A stretch of 20,928 nucleotides of DNA from Candidatus Methanocorpusculum equi (lineage in GTDB: Archaea > Halobacteriota > Methanomicrobia > Methanomicrobiales > Methanocorpusculaceae). Positions 1 to 8,077 of the stretch are shown piece by piece. Under the pieces are notes generated by a model. The model made no database searches. It was given only the letters and a program-made list of their open reading frames with translations, and was not told the origin of the DNA. The stretch's first letter is position 1. Each line of letters opens with the position of its first letter. The DNA is taken from positions 1-20,928 of the forward strand of contig JAGHSU010000046.1 in NCBI GenBank assembly GCA_018065685.1. Reading direction: 5' to 3'. Position numbers and translations under genes: made by a program.

Positions 1-21
1 GTCCATAACCATATCATCTAA

Positions 22-37
22 CTTTATATTATTATAA
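22..37. promoter_or_regulatory. AT-rich box A region, possibly bidirectional
   Basis: The stretch reads as a good archaeal TATA element on both strands (TTTATATT at 23-30 on plus, an equally AT-rich run on minus). On the minus strand it lies about 24 nt upstream of an ATG at positions 6-4. That is the distance expected for a leaderless transcript, so a divergent gene may begin at the left edge and run out of the window. On the plus strand it would start a transcript near position 50, giving argG a leader of about 240 nt. Which direction is used cannot be settled from sequence alone. Confidence 0.4.
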
Positions 38-46
38 CGTAAATAT

Positions 47-231
47 GTTACCGTAACTGTAAAAGCGGTCTCCTGCCCGGGGTTGCATCATCACCCCCGC
101 AGCGCAAATGACGGAAACCCCCAGGGGTTTTGAGAACAGCAGCTTAGGCGTTTACGCCGTTTTCGTCACATCCGGAGCATGACGGTGTCTTTGACGGGGC
201 AGAAAAAGCCCGTCTGTGACATCCTGCTCCG
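47..231 (+). other. Structured GC-rich leader upstream of argG
   Basis: No ORF is evident, but five inverted repeats follow one another. They are GTTAC-C-GTAAC (47-57); a hairpin with arms 78-83 and 93-99; a near-perfect palindrome of A3C4/G4T3 (115-130); GGCGT-TT-ACGCC (148-159); and a three-tier hairpin. The tiers of the last pair 173-179 with 225-231, 184-189 with 218-223 (one G-U) and 193-198 with 209-214. A competing stem (164-168 with 180-184) would exclude the outer tier. This could be a 5' leader of the arginine operon, a separate small RNA, or operator and terminator elements. I do not recognise a known riboswitch class. Confidence 0.4.
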
Positions 232-289
232 AAGAATTGACGAAAAGCGCAGTTAAGTACATCATACGAATATCATTCAGGTAAAAACC

Positions 290-1513
290 ATGAAAAAAGA
301 AGACATCAAAAAGGTAGTACTTGCGTACTCCGGGGGACTTGACACCTCCATTATTATCCCGTGGCTGAAAGAAAACTACAATAACTGCGAAGTGATTGCA
401 GTCTCAGGCGATGTGGGACAGGCAGATGAACTCGAAGGTCTCGAGGAGAAAGCAAAAAAGACCGGAGCATCCAAACTCTATGTTCTGGACTTAACAGATG
501 ACTATGTGGATAACTACATCATCCCGACCATGCAGGCAGGTGCCCGTTACGAAGGATACCTCCTTGGAACAAGCCACGCAAGACCGTGCATTGCAAAAGG
601 CCTTGTTGAGATTGCCTTAAAGGAAAAGGCGGATGCTGTCTGCCACGGATGTACCGGCAAAGGAAATGACCAGGTCCGTTTCGAGCTTGCCATCAAACAC
701 TTCGCACCGAACATGCACATCATTGCCCCGTGGCGCGAGTGGACAATCAAATCCCGTGACGAGGAGATTGACTATGCGGAAGCACACAACGTCCCGTTAC
801 GCATCAGCCGTGAGACAAACTACAGCAAAGACAAAAACCTCTGGCATTTATCCCATGAGGGACTGGAACTCGAAGACCCCGGATGCGAGCCGCTCTACGA
901 GAAGAAGGGATTCCTTGAGATGGGAGTATCCCCTGCGGCAGCTCCGGACACTCCTACCTATGTGGAACTTGAGTTTAAAAAGGGACGCCCAATCTCCTTA
1001 AACGGCAAAAAGATGAGTGCGAAAAACATCATCCTCGGGCTGAACAAAATCGGCGGCGCAAACGGTATCGGACTGCTTGACCTTGTTGAGAACAGACTGG
1101 TCGGCATGAAAAGCCGCGGCGTCTATGAGACACCCGGAGGAGCAATTCTCTACCGTGCACACGAGGTCTTGGAGACGATTACGCTCGACAAGATGACCGC
1201 CCACGAAAAAGAAAAGCTTGCAATCACCTTCGGCGAACTGGTCTACAACGGTCAGTGGTTCACCCCGCTTCGCGAAGCCTTATCCGCGTTCGTTGATAAA
1301 ACGCAGGAAAAGGTCTCTGGACGCGTGCGTCTCAGGCTGTACAAGGGCAACATCATCAATGCGGGTGTCTGGAGCCCCAACTCGCTCTACAGCGAAGAGA
1401 TAGCAACATTCGGAGAAAGCGACTACGACCAGAAGGATGCGGAAGGATTCATTAACCTCTACGGTCTCCCCCTCAAAGTTCAGGCACTGGTCGATGCCAA
1501 GAAACTTAAGTAA
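290..1513 (+). CDS. argG: Argininosuccinate synthase
   Basis: The enzyme ligates citrulline and aspartate with ATP to give argininosuccinate, the penultimate step of arginine synthesis in the cytoplasm. The 407-aa length fits the family. The N-terminal PP-loop motif SGGLDTS is at residues 14-20, and the conserved [11 protein letters not shown] and [15 protein letters not shown] blocks follow. It opens a six-gene run with argC starting 5 nt after its stop. Upstream lies an unusual hairpin-rich leader. No strong ribosome-binding site precedes the ATG (only CAGGT), and the chosen start aligns with the normal N-terminus just before the PP-loop. argH, needed for the last step, is not in this window. 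The identification is secure. Confidence 0.96.
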   Translation: MKKEDIKKVVLAYSGGLDTSIIIPWLKENYNNCEVIAVSGDVGQADELEGLEEKAKKTGASKLYVLDLTDDYVDNYIIPTMQAGARYEGYLLGTSHARPCIAKGLVEIALKEKADAVCHGCTGKGNDQVRFELAIKHFAPNMHIIAPWREWTIKSRDEEIDYAEAHNVPLRISRETNYSKDKNLWHLSHEGLELEDPGCEPLYEKKGFLEMGVSPAAAPDTPTYVELEFKKGRPISLNGKKMSAKNIILGLNKIGGANGIGLLDLVENRLVGMKSRGVYETPGGAILYRAHEVLETITLDKMTAHEKEKLAITFGELVYNGQWFTPLREALSAFVDKTQEKVSGRVRLRLYKGNIINAGVWSPNSLYSEEIATFGESDYDQKDAEGFINLYGLPLKVQALVDAKKLK

Positions 1514-1518
1514 AATTC

Positions 1519-2445
1519 ATGACTAAAATATTCATAGACGGAAGTTCGGGGACAACCGGTCTTCGGCTGCGCGAGCGGCTTGCAGGACGCGACGATATCG
1601 AGTTAATCACTCTTCCCGATTCCCTGAGAAAAGATACCGGTGCACGTAAATCCGCATTAAACGAAGCTGACATCGTCTTCTTATGTCTTCCTGACGATGC
1701 AGCACGTGAAGCGGTTTCCATGATTGAAAACCCGGATACGGCAGTGATAGATACCTCGACTGCACACCGGACAAATGACCTCTGGACCTACGGGTTCCCT
1801 GAAATCACCGGTGCTGAAAAGATCAGGGCATCGAAGCGTATCGCAAACCCGGGATGCCATGCAAGCGGCTTTATCGCCCTTGTAGCTCCTTTAATCAGGG
1901 AAGGTCTTCTAAAGGAAGATGTGAAGCTCTCGGCATTCTCTCTTACGGGATACACGGGAGGCGGCAAAAAGATGATTGCAGAGTACGAAAATAAGCCCTC
2001 TGCTCTTTTCGATGCTCCGCGTCAGTATGCCTTAGGGCAGACGCACAAACACATCCCCGAGATGCAGAAGATATGCGGTCTTTCACGTTCCCCCTGTTTC
2101 TGTCCGGTTGTTGCGGACTTCCCCTGCGGAATGGAGGTCACCATCCCGCTGTTTGCAGATGAAGTAAAAGGGACCGTAAAAGAGATTGCTGATGTCTACC
2201 GTGGCTTCTACACCGGGCGCCTTGTTTCCTTCAATGATGCGGATGAACAGGGCTTCCTTTCAGCCGGAGCATACAGCGGGTTTGACAATATGGGAATATC
2301 CGTCTATGGAAACGAGGAACGGCTCATCTTAGTATCCCGCTTTGACAACCTTGGAAAAGGTGCAAGCGGGGCAGCCATACAGAATATGAATATTCTTCTG
2401 GGAGATGCTGAAACCAAAGGATTAACGTTAAAGAAGAAATTATGA
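1519..2445 (+). CDS. argC: N-acetyl-gamma-glutamyl-phosphate reductase (uncommon short form)
   Basis: This NADPH-dependent reductase makes N-acetylglutamate semialdehyde from the acyl phosphate produced by ArgB. At 308 aa, with an N-terminal SSGTTGLRLRERL dinucleotide-binding loop (residues 9-21) and catalytic Cys113 in NPGCHASG, it matches the short 'argC_other' form known mainly from bacteria. The common form found in most archaea is about 340-350 aa. A TGYTGGGKKM block follows near residues 147-156. The ATG is 5 nt after the argG stop without a clear Shine-Dalgarno, and the stop overlaps the argJ start as ATGA. The short form supports bacterial origin of the operon, but that is inference from recalled family features rather than a tree. 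Confidence 0.93.
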   Translation: MTKIFIDGSSGTTGLRLRERLAGRDDIELITLPDSLRKDTGARKSALNEADIVFLCLPDDAAREAVSMIENPDTAVIDTSTAHRTNDLWTYGFPEITGAEKIRASKRIANPGCHASGFIALVAPLIREGLLKEDVKLSAFSLTGYTGGGKKMIAEYENKPSALFDAPRQYALGQTHKHIPEMQKICGLSRSPCFCPVVADFPCGMEVTIPLFADEVKGTVKEIADVYRGFYTGRLVSFNDADEQGFLSAGAYSGFDNMGISVYGNEERLILVSRFDNLGKGASGAAIQNMNILLGDAETKGLTLKKKL

Positions 2446-3254
2446 AACAAATTGAAGGAGGCGTCTGCGCCGCAAAAGGGTTTACGGCAAACGGAGTGCA
2501 CTGCGGAATCCGGAAGAACCGAACCAAGCGGGACCTGGCCCTTATCTGCAGCAGTGTCCCGGGCTCTGCCGCTGCGGTCTACACCAAAAATCTGGTAAAG
2601 GGTGCTCCGCTCATCGTAACCGGGCAGAACATTGCAGACGGGACTGCGCAGGCTGTTATCTGCAACAGCGGAAATGCAAACACCTGCAACGCAAACGGAA
2701 TTGAGATTGCGAATGCCATGTGCGAGGCACTTGCAGAGGAACTGAAGATAAAAGCATCCGATGTGATTGTGGCATCCACCGGTGTTATCGGGCAGCCGCT
2801 TGATATCACCCCGATAAAATCAGGCATCCCGGCTCTTGCTGCGGGACTTTCTGCTGACGGGAACTCTTTTGCAGCGGAAGCTATCATGACCACAGATACC
2901 AGAAGAAAGGAGGCAGCAGTCGAGTTTACCGCAGGCGGCAAAACCTGCCGCATCGGCGGAATTGCCAAAGGAAGCGGGATGATTCACCCGAACATGGCAA
3001 CCATGCTGGTCTTTATCACAACAGACTGTGCAGTATCTCCTGTGATGCTGAAGCGGGCACTTTCAGAGGATGTGGAGGATACCTTCAACATGGTAAGTGT
3101 GGACGGCGACACCTCGACAAACGATATGGTGACGGTAATCGCCAACGGGCTTGCAGGAAATGCGGAAATAACAGCGGAAGGAGCAGACTTTACCGCATTT
3201 AAAGAGGCACTGAACGCGGTAACCTCGGCGCTCTGCCGGCATGATTGCCGCTGA
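2442..3254 (+). CDS. argJ: Glutamate N-acetyltransferase ArgJ, N-terminal part (frame interrupted)
   Basis: ArgJ transfers the acetyl group from N-acetylornithine to glutamate, making the pathway cyclic. It self-cleaves into two chains before a conserved Thr. This 270-codon segment carries NSGNANTCN (residues 75-83), MTTDT (149-153) and the cleavage motif PNMATM with Ala186-Thr187 as the predicted scissile bond. Family similarity stops at about residue 264. The last residues (LCRHDCR) and TGA at 3252-3254 are out of frame, and the family sequence resumes in the +1 frame as GMIAADGEGA. Joining the frames at 3233/3235 gives a 404-aa protein, the normal ArgJ length. A single extra base near 3234 explains the break. 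It may be a true mutation, an assembly error or a recoding site. Confidence 0.9.
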   Translation: MKQIEGGVCAAKGFTANGVHCGIRKNRTKRDLALICSSVPGSAAAVYTKNLVKGAPLIVTGQNIADGTAQAVICNSGNANTCNANGIEIANAMCEALAEELKIKASDVIVASTGVIGQPLDITPIKSGIPALAAGLSADGNSFAAEAIMTTDTRRKEAAVEFTAGGKTCRIGGIAKGSGMIHPNMATMLVFITTDCAVSPVMLKRALSEDVEDTFNMVSVDGDTSTNDMVTVIANGLAGNAEITAEGADFTAFKEALNAVTSALCRHDCR

Positions 3255-3657
3255 CGGCGAGGGGGCATCAAAGCTTCTTGAGTGTACCGTTTCAGGTGCA
3301 AAGGATGTCCCGACCGCAAAGATTGTTGCCAAATCGGTCATCTGCTCGAGTCTTTTAAAGGCTGCAATGTTCGGGGCTGATGCAAACTGGGGCCGTGTCC
3401 TTTGTGCAATCGGCTATTCGGGAGCGGATGTGGACATCGAAAAGATTGATGTGGCCTTCAGCTCGGCAAAAGGCACGGTTTCGGTCTGCAAACAGGGAAG
3501 CGGCATCGACTTTTCCGAGGAGAAAGCCAAGGAAATCCTTCTTGAAAAGGAGATTGGAATTGAGATTCAGTTAAACGCCGGGACCGCAAAAGCCGTTGCA
3601 TGGGGATGCGATCTCACTTATGATTATGTAAAGATAAACGGAGACTACCGCTCATGA
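3241..3657 (+). CDS. argJ: Glutamate N-acetyltransferase ArgJ, C-terminal part of beta chain
   Basis: This segment continues the ArgJ fold from the preceding frame. ADGEGASKLLE, the substrate and oxyanion region VKS-like block and GADANWGRVLCAIGYSG are all conserved in the family. The in-frame ATG at 3241 lies inside the end of the upstream frame and has no ribosome-binding site. Independent translation would therefore have to come from termination-reinitiation at TGA 3252-3254. The frame is closed upstream by TAA at 3220-3222, so any ribosomal frame change must fall within 3223-3254. Its own stop overlaps the argB start (ATGA), so this frame needs to be translated for the operon's coupling to argB. 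It is not a separate gene by descent. Confidence 0.85.
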   Translation: MIAADGEGASKLLECTVSGAKDVPTAKIVAKSVICSSLLKAAMFGADANWGRVLCAIGYSGADVDIEKIDVAFSSAKGTVSVCKQGSGIDFSEEKAKEILLEKEIGIEIQLNAGTAKAVAWGCDLTYDYVKINGDYRS

Positions 3658-4580
3658 CGGAAGACAGTATGCCTGAAATCTGCTCCAACATGCAGCGGGC
3701 AGAGATTCTGGCACAGGCTCTTCCCTACATCAAACGCTACAACGGACGCGTTGTCGTTATCAAATACGGCGGCAACGCCATGGTCAGTGAGAAGTTAAAG
3801 GAACTCGTTATGGTTGATGCGGTCCTTCTCTGGCTCATCGGCGTCAAGGTGGTTCTTGTCCACGGCGGAGGGCCGGAACTTTCCGACATGATGGAAAAGC
3901 TCGGCAAAAAGCCGGAGTTTGTCAACGGTCTCAGGGTAACTGATAAAGAGACAGTGGACATCGCCCAGATGGTCCTTGCAGGAAAGATTAACAAGTCCCT
4001 CGTAAACTTCCTCGGGCAGATTGGCGGAAAAGCTATGGGTATCTCTGGCGTTGACGGAAAACTCATTGAGGCGAAAATAAAGGATGTAAAGCTCGGCTAT
4101 GTCGGAGAGATTACCAGAATTAACATTGATCCGGTAAATGACCTGCTGGAGAATGGTTACATCCCGGTCATCTCAACCATCGGCTGTGACGGTGACGGAA
4201 ACGTCTATAACATCAACGGAGATACGGCTGCAGCGCATATAGCAGGAGCCCTTCAGGCAAAACGTCTCATCATGCTTACCGATATCGAAGGGATTCTGCG
4301 GGATAAAAATGACCCGTCAACCCTTATCCCGGAGTTAACCGTGGAGGAGGCAAAAACCCTCTTTGCGGACGGGACAATCGCCGGAGGAATGGTTCCGAAA
4401 GTTGAGTGCTGTATCAATGCGATTTCGTGGAGTGTCCGGAAAGTCGTTATCCTCGATGGGCGTGTTCCGCATTCCATTCTCCTTGAACTGCTGACCGACG
4501 AGGGTCTTGGAACACTGGTAAAAGGGGATAAAAAGAAGACCGCAAAACAGGAAGAAACAAAACAGGAGGTAAATTTATGA
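3654..4580 (+). CDS. argB: Acetylglutamate kinase
   Basis: The kinase phosphorylates N-acetylglutamate, the second and usually controlled step when ArgJ recycles acetyl groups. It has the amino-acid-kinase signatures KYGGNAM (residues 37-43), VHGGGPE (69-75), NINGD (186-190, usually NAD-like here) and GGMVPKVE with Lys249. An amphipathic N-terminal helix (about residues 8-29) precedes the core. This helix is typical of arginine-inhibited hexameric enzymes, so feedback inhibition by arginine is a reasonable inference. The last 18 or so residues form a Lys/Glu/Gln-rich tail beyond the fold. The start overlaps the argJ stop by ATGA. This start keeps the N-helix, so upstream or downstream alternatives are less likely. 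Confidence 0.95.
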   Translation: MTEDSMPEICSNMQRAEILAQALPYIKRYNGRVVVIKYGGNAMVSEKLKELVMVDAVLLWLIGVKVVLVHGGGPELSDMMEKLGKKPEFVNGLRVTDKETVDIAQMVLAGKINKSLVNFLGQIGGKAMGISGVDGKLIEAKIKDVKLGYVGEITRINIDPVNDLLENGYIPVISTIGCDGDGNVYNINGDTAAAHIAGALQAKRLIMLTDIEGILRDKNDPSTLIPELTVEEAKTLFADGTIAGGMVPKVECCINAISWSVRKVVILDGRVPHSILLELLTDEGLGTLVKGDKKKTAKQEETKQEVNL

Positions 4581-5752
4581 GCGACTTAACAGAAAAGGAT
4601 GCACAATATGTTGCAAACACGTACAGCCGGGCACCAATTGAGGTCGCATACGGAAAAGGTTCCATCATCACCGACCGGTACGGAAAAGAGTGCATCGATT
4701 TAGGCTCGGGAATCGCGGTAAATTCATTTGGAATCGCCGATGAGGAATGGATTTCCGCGGTAACTGCCCAGCTTCAGAAGGTCCAGCATGCGTCGAATCT
4801 GTATTATACAGAACCCTGTGTTCTTCTGGCAGAAGCCCTCTGCAAACGCACCGGAATGAAGAAGGTCTTCTTCGGAAACTCTGGAGCGGAAGCAAACGAG
4901 TGTGCCATCAAGACAGCACGGAAATATGCCGCAGAGCACAAGGATGCGTCGTATTACACCATAATCACCCTGAAAAACAGTTTCCACTGGCGGACCATCA
5001 CAACCCTTGCGGCAACAGGGCAGGACGTGTTCCACCAGAGCTTTACCCCGCTTACCGAAGGATTCGTCTATGCGGATGCAAATGACCTTGAAGGCGTCAG
5101 AAAACTGGTATCTGAAAATAAAGTCGCAGGCATTATGATGGAGTGTGTGCAGGGCGAAGGAGGGGTTCATGTTATGGACGAGTCCTTTGTAAAAGGCATC
5201 GCAGAAATCTGCCGCACTGAGGATATCATCTTTATTGTGGATGAGGTGCAGACCGGAAACGGCCGGTGCGGAGAGCTTTATGCCTATATGACCTACGGGG
5301 TAACCCCTGATATCGTAACAACCGCGAAAGGTCTTGGCGGAAGACTCCCGATAGGGGCCTGCATGTTCGGCGAAAAAACCGAGTCCGTTCTCCGCGCAGG
5401 AGACCACGGCTCAACCTTCGGAGGAAATCCGGCGGCAGCGGCAGGTGCTCTCAACATCATATCCCGTATCGATGATGCCCTGCTTTCCGAAGTAAAAGCG
5501 AAGGGGGAGTACATTGTAAGAGAACTCAGCGGCGCGAAAGGTGTTGCAGAGGTGACTGGAAAAGGTCTGATTCTTGGTGTCAAACCGGTCCGTCCCTTAA
5601 ACGATGTGATAAACGACTGCTTTGCAGCAGGACTTATCTGTCTTACCGCAAAGGACAAGGTGCGGCTTTTACCTGCCCTGAATATTCCCTTTGACACGCT
5701 TAAAAAAGCAGTCTCCATCCTCAAAGAGGTTCTTGGGCGGGACCTTCCATGA
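4577..5752 (+). CDS. argD: Acetylornithine aminotransferase
   Basis: This PLP enzyme converts N-acetylglutamate semialdehyde to N-acetylornithine with glutamate as donor. At 391 aa it has the class-III fold. [10 protein letters not shown] (residues 99-108) binds phosphate, VDEVQTG (221-227) contains the Asp that contacts the pyridine nitrogen, and TTAKGLGG (248-255) contains the Schiff-base Lys251. [11 protein letters not shown] closes the active site. A strong Shine-Dalgarno AGGAGGT (4563-4569) sits before the ATG, which also overlaps the argB stop. Two residues look odd against the recalled consensus: Trp138 in FHWRT, where FHGRT is usual, and Arg256 after GLGG, where a third Gly is common. 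Each would need one base change. Confidence 0.94.
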   Translation: MSDLTEKDAQYVANTYSRAPIEVAYGKGSIITDRYGKECIDLGSGIAVNSFGIADEEWISAVTAQLQKVQHASNLYYTEPCVLLAEALCKRTGMKKVFFGNSGAEANECAIKTARKYAAEHKDASYYTIITLKNSFHWRTITTLAATGQDVFHQSFTPLTEGFVYADANDLEGVRKLVSENKVAGIMMECVQGEGGVHVMDESFVKGIAEICRTEDIIFIVDEVQTGNGRCGELYAYMTYGVTPDIVTTAKGLGGRLPIGACMFGEKTESVLRAGDHGSTFGGNPAAAAGALNIISRIDDALLSEVKAKGEYIVRELSGAKGVAEVTGKGLILGVKPVRPLNDVINDCFAAGLICLTAKDKVRLLPALNIPFDTLKKAVSILKEVLGRDLP

Positions 5753-6738
5753 ATCTGAAAGGACGCAGTTTTCTGCGGATTCTGGACTTCACGCCGGAGG
5801 AGCTCACCTATCTCCTCGATTTTTCGGCGGAACTCAAAGCTGAAAAGAAGGCAGGAAAGTATGAGGTGCAGCAGAAACGCTGTGCCGGAAAAAATGTTGC
5901 CTTAATCTTTGAAAAGACCAGCACCAGAACCCGCTGCAGCTTTGAGGCGGCAGCAGCAGACCTCGGAATGCATGCGGTCTATCTTGACCCGTCATGGTCG
6001 CAGATTGGGAAAAAGGAGAGTATCGCGGATACAGCGCGGGTTCTCGGACGTATGTTTGACGGGATTGAGTACCGAGGCTTTGCACAGAAAACCGTCGAGG
6101 AGCTTTCAGCGTATGCGGGCGTTCCCGTCTGGAACGGCCTTACCGATGAGTCGCACCCCACACAGATTTTAGCGGATTTTCTTACCATCCGCGAGCATTT
6201 CGGACGGCTGAAAGGCATTCATCTGTGTTATATGGGAGATGCCAGATTTAATATGGCAAACTCGCTTATGACAGGATGTGCCTTAATGGGGATGAAGTTT
6301 ACCTCCTGCGCTCCGGAAAAATATTTCCCGAACAAGGAACTCATTGTTCAGTGTCAGAAAATTGCTGAAAAGACAGGAGCGGTCCTTGAGTTTTCGAGTG
6401 ACCTTAATGCAGTCCGCGGGGCTGATGTTATCTACACCGATGTCTGGGTCTCGATGGGAGAGCCGGAAGCCGTCTGGGAAGAGAGAATCCGTGACCTTCT
6501 GCCCTATCAGGTAAATGCTGATGTCATGAAGCGGGCAGGACTGCAGTGCAGATTTATGCACTGTCTTCCCGCATACCATAACACCGAAACCGGTGTGGGA
6601 AAAGACATCTATGCAAAGTTCGGCCTTGAGGCGCTTGAGGTCACCGACGAGGTGTTTGAAAGCAGTCAGGCAATCGTCTTTGATGAGGCGGAAAACCGGC
6701 TGCACACGATAAAAGCTGTGATGGCGGCAACGCTGTAA
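5749..6738 (+). CDS. argF: Ornithine carbamoyltransferase
   Basis: The enzyme joins ornithine and carbamoyl phosphate to give citrulline. It shows STRTR (residues 58-62) for carbamoyl phosphate, HPTQ (136-139), DVWVSMG (231-237) for ornithine and FMHCLPAYH (269-277) with the catalytic Cys272. The whole 329-aa chain reads like the E. coli ArgF/ArgI and ArcB group, for example [27 protein letters not shown] and [20 protein letters not shown]. Typical archaeal OTCases are shorter, so transfer from bacteria is likely. It is the last gene of the operon, coupled to argD by ATGA, and a hairpin with a T-run lies about 100 nt downstream. An anabolic role fits the context better than a catabolic ArcB role. 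Confidence 0.95.
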   Translation: MNLKGRSFLRILDFTPEELTYLLDFSAELKAEKKAGKYEVQQKRCAGKNVALIFEKTSTRTRCSFEAAAADLGMHAVYLDPSWSQIGKKESIADTARVLGRMFDGIEYRGFAQKTVEELSAYAGVPVWNGLTDESHPTQILADFLTIREHFGRLKGIHLCYMGDARFNMANSLMTGCALMGMKFTSCAPEKYFPNKELIVQCQKIAEKTGAVLEFSSDLNAVRGADVIYTDVWVSMGEPEAVWEERIRDLLPYQVNADVMKRAGLQCRFMHCLPAYHNTETGVGKDIYAKFGLEALEVTDEVFESSQAIVFDEAENRLHTIKAVMAATL

Positions 6739-6763
6739 GGGAAGACTATACCGGAAATCCCTG

Positions 6764-6811
6764 AATACAAAGAGTGTTAAATACAAAGAGTGTTAAATAC
6801 AAAAGAGTGCA
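6764..6811 (+). repeat. 16-bp tandem repeat, three copies
   Basis: Two perfect copies of AATACAAAGAGTGTTA (6764-6779, 6780-6795) are followed by a diverged third copy (6796-6811) with one extra A. The array begins 26 nt after the argF stop and ends before the terminator-like hairpin. It contains no ORF. Slippage duplication in the 3' untranslated region is the simplest explanation. Confidence 0.85.
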
Positions 6812-6838
6812 GAATAGTTTCCCTGAAAAAAAGAATCC

Positions 6839-6871
6839 GCAGAGGATTCACACCCCTCTGCAGCTGTTTTT
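6839..6871 (+). terminator. Hairpin plus T-run after argF
   Basis: Arms GCAGAGG (6839-6845) and CCTCTGC (6855-6861) form a 7-bp perfect stem with a 9-nt loop. AGCTG and five T (6867-6871) follow. The location between convergent argF and the binding-protein gene suits a terminator for the arginine operon. A second imperfect inverted repeat (6883-6900) lies nearer the minus-strand gene's stop. Confidence 0.55.
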
Positions 6872-6911
6872 AGTATCTCCGGCCGGTCAGGACCAGCCAA
6901 CCCGGATTCGT

Positions 6912-7946
6912 TTACTCTTTTCTCCGTAAGAGGAGTGCTGCTCCAAGCACGCCGCAAAGCACAGCTGCCGCACCGAATCCGGGGGTTTTTGCGAGGGGAG
7001 GTTCCTGTGCCGCTCCGAAAATCTCCGGATGCAGCATCTTTGCAAGCGTATCGAGGGCTTCGACAACTCTTGGTCCGCCGCGGTTAAAAATATCCGGATT
7101 TATCGAGTGGACCTTATTGTTTTTAACCGCGGAAAGCGATGCAAGTCGCGGCTCATTTTTAATTGCTTCTGCAAGGGAGATATTATAGAATGAGCCGGAA
7201 TCATCCCCTGCATCTGTTATGATAATATCGGGGTCTGTTACCAGAAGTCGTTCGAGTGTTACCGCTCCCCACTCGTCAACATCGGAGAAGGCGTTCTTCC
7301 CGCCTGCAATGGTGATTAATTCATCCTGGAAGGTATTTTTACCGGATACATAGTAGGGATTGGTCTGCATAATGTGCATAACGGTCGGGACGTTTCCCGA
7401 TGCTTTTGCATTTGCGGCTTTTGCAGAGATTTCGTCAATGGATGCTTTTATCTCTTTGTTGAGTTTTGCTGCATTTTCTTTGCATCCGACAGCGGTTCCT
7501 ATTAGGTCAACTGCTGTGCAGATGCCATCCACCGAGCGGATGTCAGCTGCAATTACCGTGCATCCATGCCGTTTTAAGTAATCAATTGTTTCTCTTCCGT
7601 TGTTGTTCGGGTTTGCAAATATGACTGTCTTTTCGTCACACAATGTTATGACACGTTCATTACTGATGGTTGAAAAGCCGCCGATTTTTTCCACATGTTT
7701 TGCCGCCTCCGGATAGTTACAGTAGTCGGTGTTTCCGACAACACGGTCTCCAGCGCCCACTGCATAGATAATCTCCGTGCAGGCAGGGACAAGGGAGATG
7801 ATCCTCTCCGGCTGTTCGCTGATGGTTATCTGATTTCCGTCTGTATCGGTTACGGTAACCGGCATCCATTCCGCTGCAGCTGCTGCTCCGATGAGAAGAC
7901 CTGCCGTGAGAATGGCAATTAAGATAGGGATAACTGTCCGATTCAT
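6912..7946 (-). CDS. BtuF-like substrate-binding protein with PGF-CTERM anchor
   Basis: This is a periplasmic-binding-protein-like subunit of an ABC importer for corrinoids or iron chelates, acting outside the membrane. Residues 1-25 form a Sec signal peptide without a lipobox Cys. The mature part has the family opening VTVTDTDGNQITI...PERIISLVPACTEIIYAVGAGDRVVG and a later DPDIIIT strand. The C-terminus carries PGF (about residues 322-324), a hydrophobic segment and RRKE, which is a PGF-CTERM archaeosortase signal. The protein would therefore be cut, lipid-anchored and held at the cell surface. No permease or ATPase gene is adjacent. Corrinoid as the substrate is inferred from similarity to BtuF and from cbiB and cbiZ in the window. 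An iron siderophore is the main alternative. Confidence 0.85.
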   Translation of the reverse strand: MNRTVIPILIAILTAGLLIGAAAAAEWMPVTVTDTDGNQITISEQPERIISLVPACTEIIYAVGAGDRVVGNTDYCNYPEAAKHVEKIGGFSTISNERVITLCDEKTVIFANPNNNGRETIDYLKRHGCTVIAADIRSVDGICTAVDLIGTAVGCKENAAKLNKEIKASIDEISAKAANAKASGNVPTVMHIMQTNPYYVSGKNTFQDELITIAGGKNAFSDVDEWGAVTLERLLVTDPDIIITDAGDDSGSFYNISLAEAIKNEPRLASLSAVKNNKVHSINPDIFNRGGPRVVEALDTLAKMLHPEIFGAAQEPPLAKTPGFGAAAVLCGVLGAALLLRRKE

Positions 7947-7952
7947 TGGTTG

Positions 7953-7981
7953 TTAATATAATTTGCAGTATAGCTATATTA
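7953..7981 (-). promoter_or_regulatory. Box A region and TATAGCTATA palindrome upstream of the binding-protein gene
   Basis: Upstream of the minus-strand start at 7946, two AT-rich elements fit a box A: AATTATATTAA near 7953-7962 and a 10-bp perfect palindrome TATAGCTATA at 7969-7978. The palindrome is about 27 nt from the start codon, the spacing of a leaderless promoter. It could also be an operator. Confidence 0.4.
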
Positions 7982-8042
7982 ATTGTATAATCCCGTGTGC
8001 CGGGGCTTTTTGTCCACAGGATGAGTCTGGTCACCCGCTTTT

Positions 8043-8050
8043 TTTATATC
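8043..8050 (+). promoter_or_regulatory. Box A upstream of nreA
   Basis: TTTATATC preceded by further T residues lies about 32 nt upstream of the nreA ATG (8078). The implied transcript would have a very short leader. A second AT-rich stretch (8066-8075) touches the start codon and is too close to serve as box A. Confidence 0.5.
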
Positions 8051-8077
8051 TCCTGCCCGCCAACATTATTATACTAA

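Noticed and set aside
1..6. Possible first codons of a divergent minus-strand gene (ATG at 6-4)
   Set aside because: Only two codons are visible. The promoter spacing is suggestive but not enough to annotate a gene.
85..95. GTGATGA on the minus strand, matching a C box of C/D guide RNA
   Set aside because: No D box (CTGA) or paired C'/D' boxes at suitable distance.
268..278. GAAT-ATC-ATTC upstream of argG, resembling half of a bacterial ARG box
   Set aside because: Arms are only 4 bp, there is one copy, and no ArgR gene is in the window. Chance is likely in AT-rich sequence.
4724..5407. 227-codon minus-strand ORF inside argD
   Set aside because: It is antisense to clearly conserved ArgD and has no recognisable domain or ribosome-binding site.
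7990..8006. Small GC hairpin followed by T-run between the divergent BtuF-like and nreA genes
   Set aside because: The stem is only 4 bp and no gene ends upstream on that strand, so a terminator makes no sense there.
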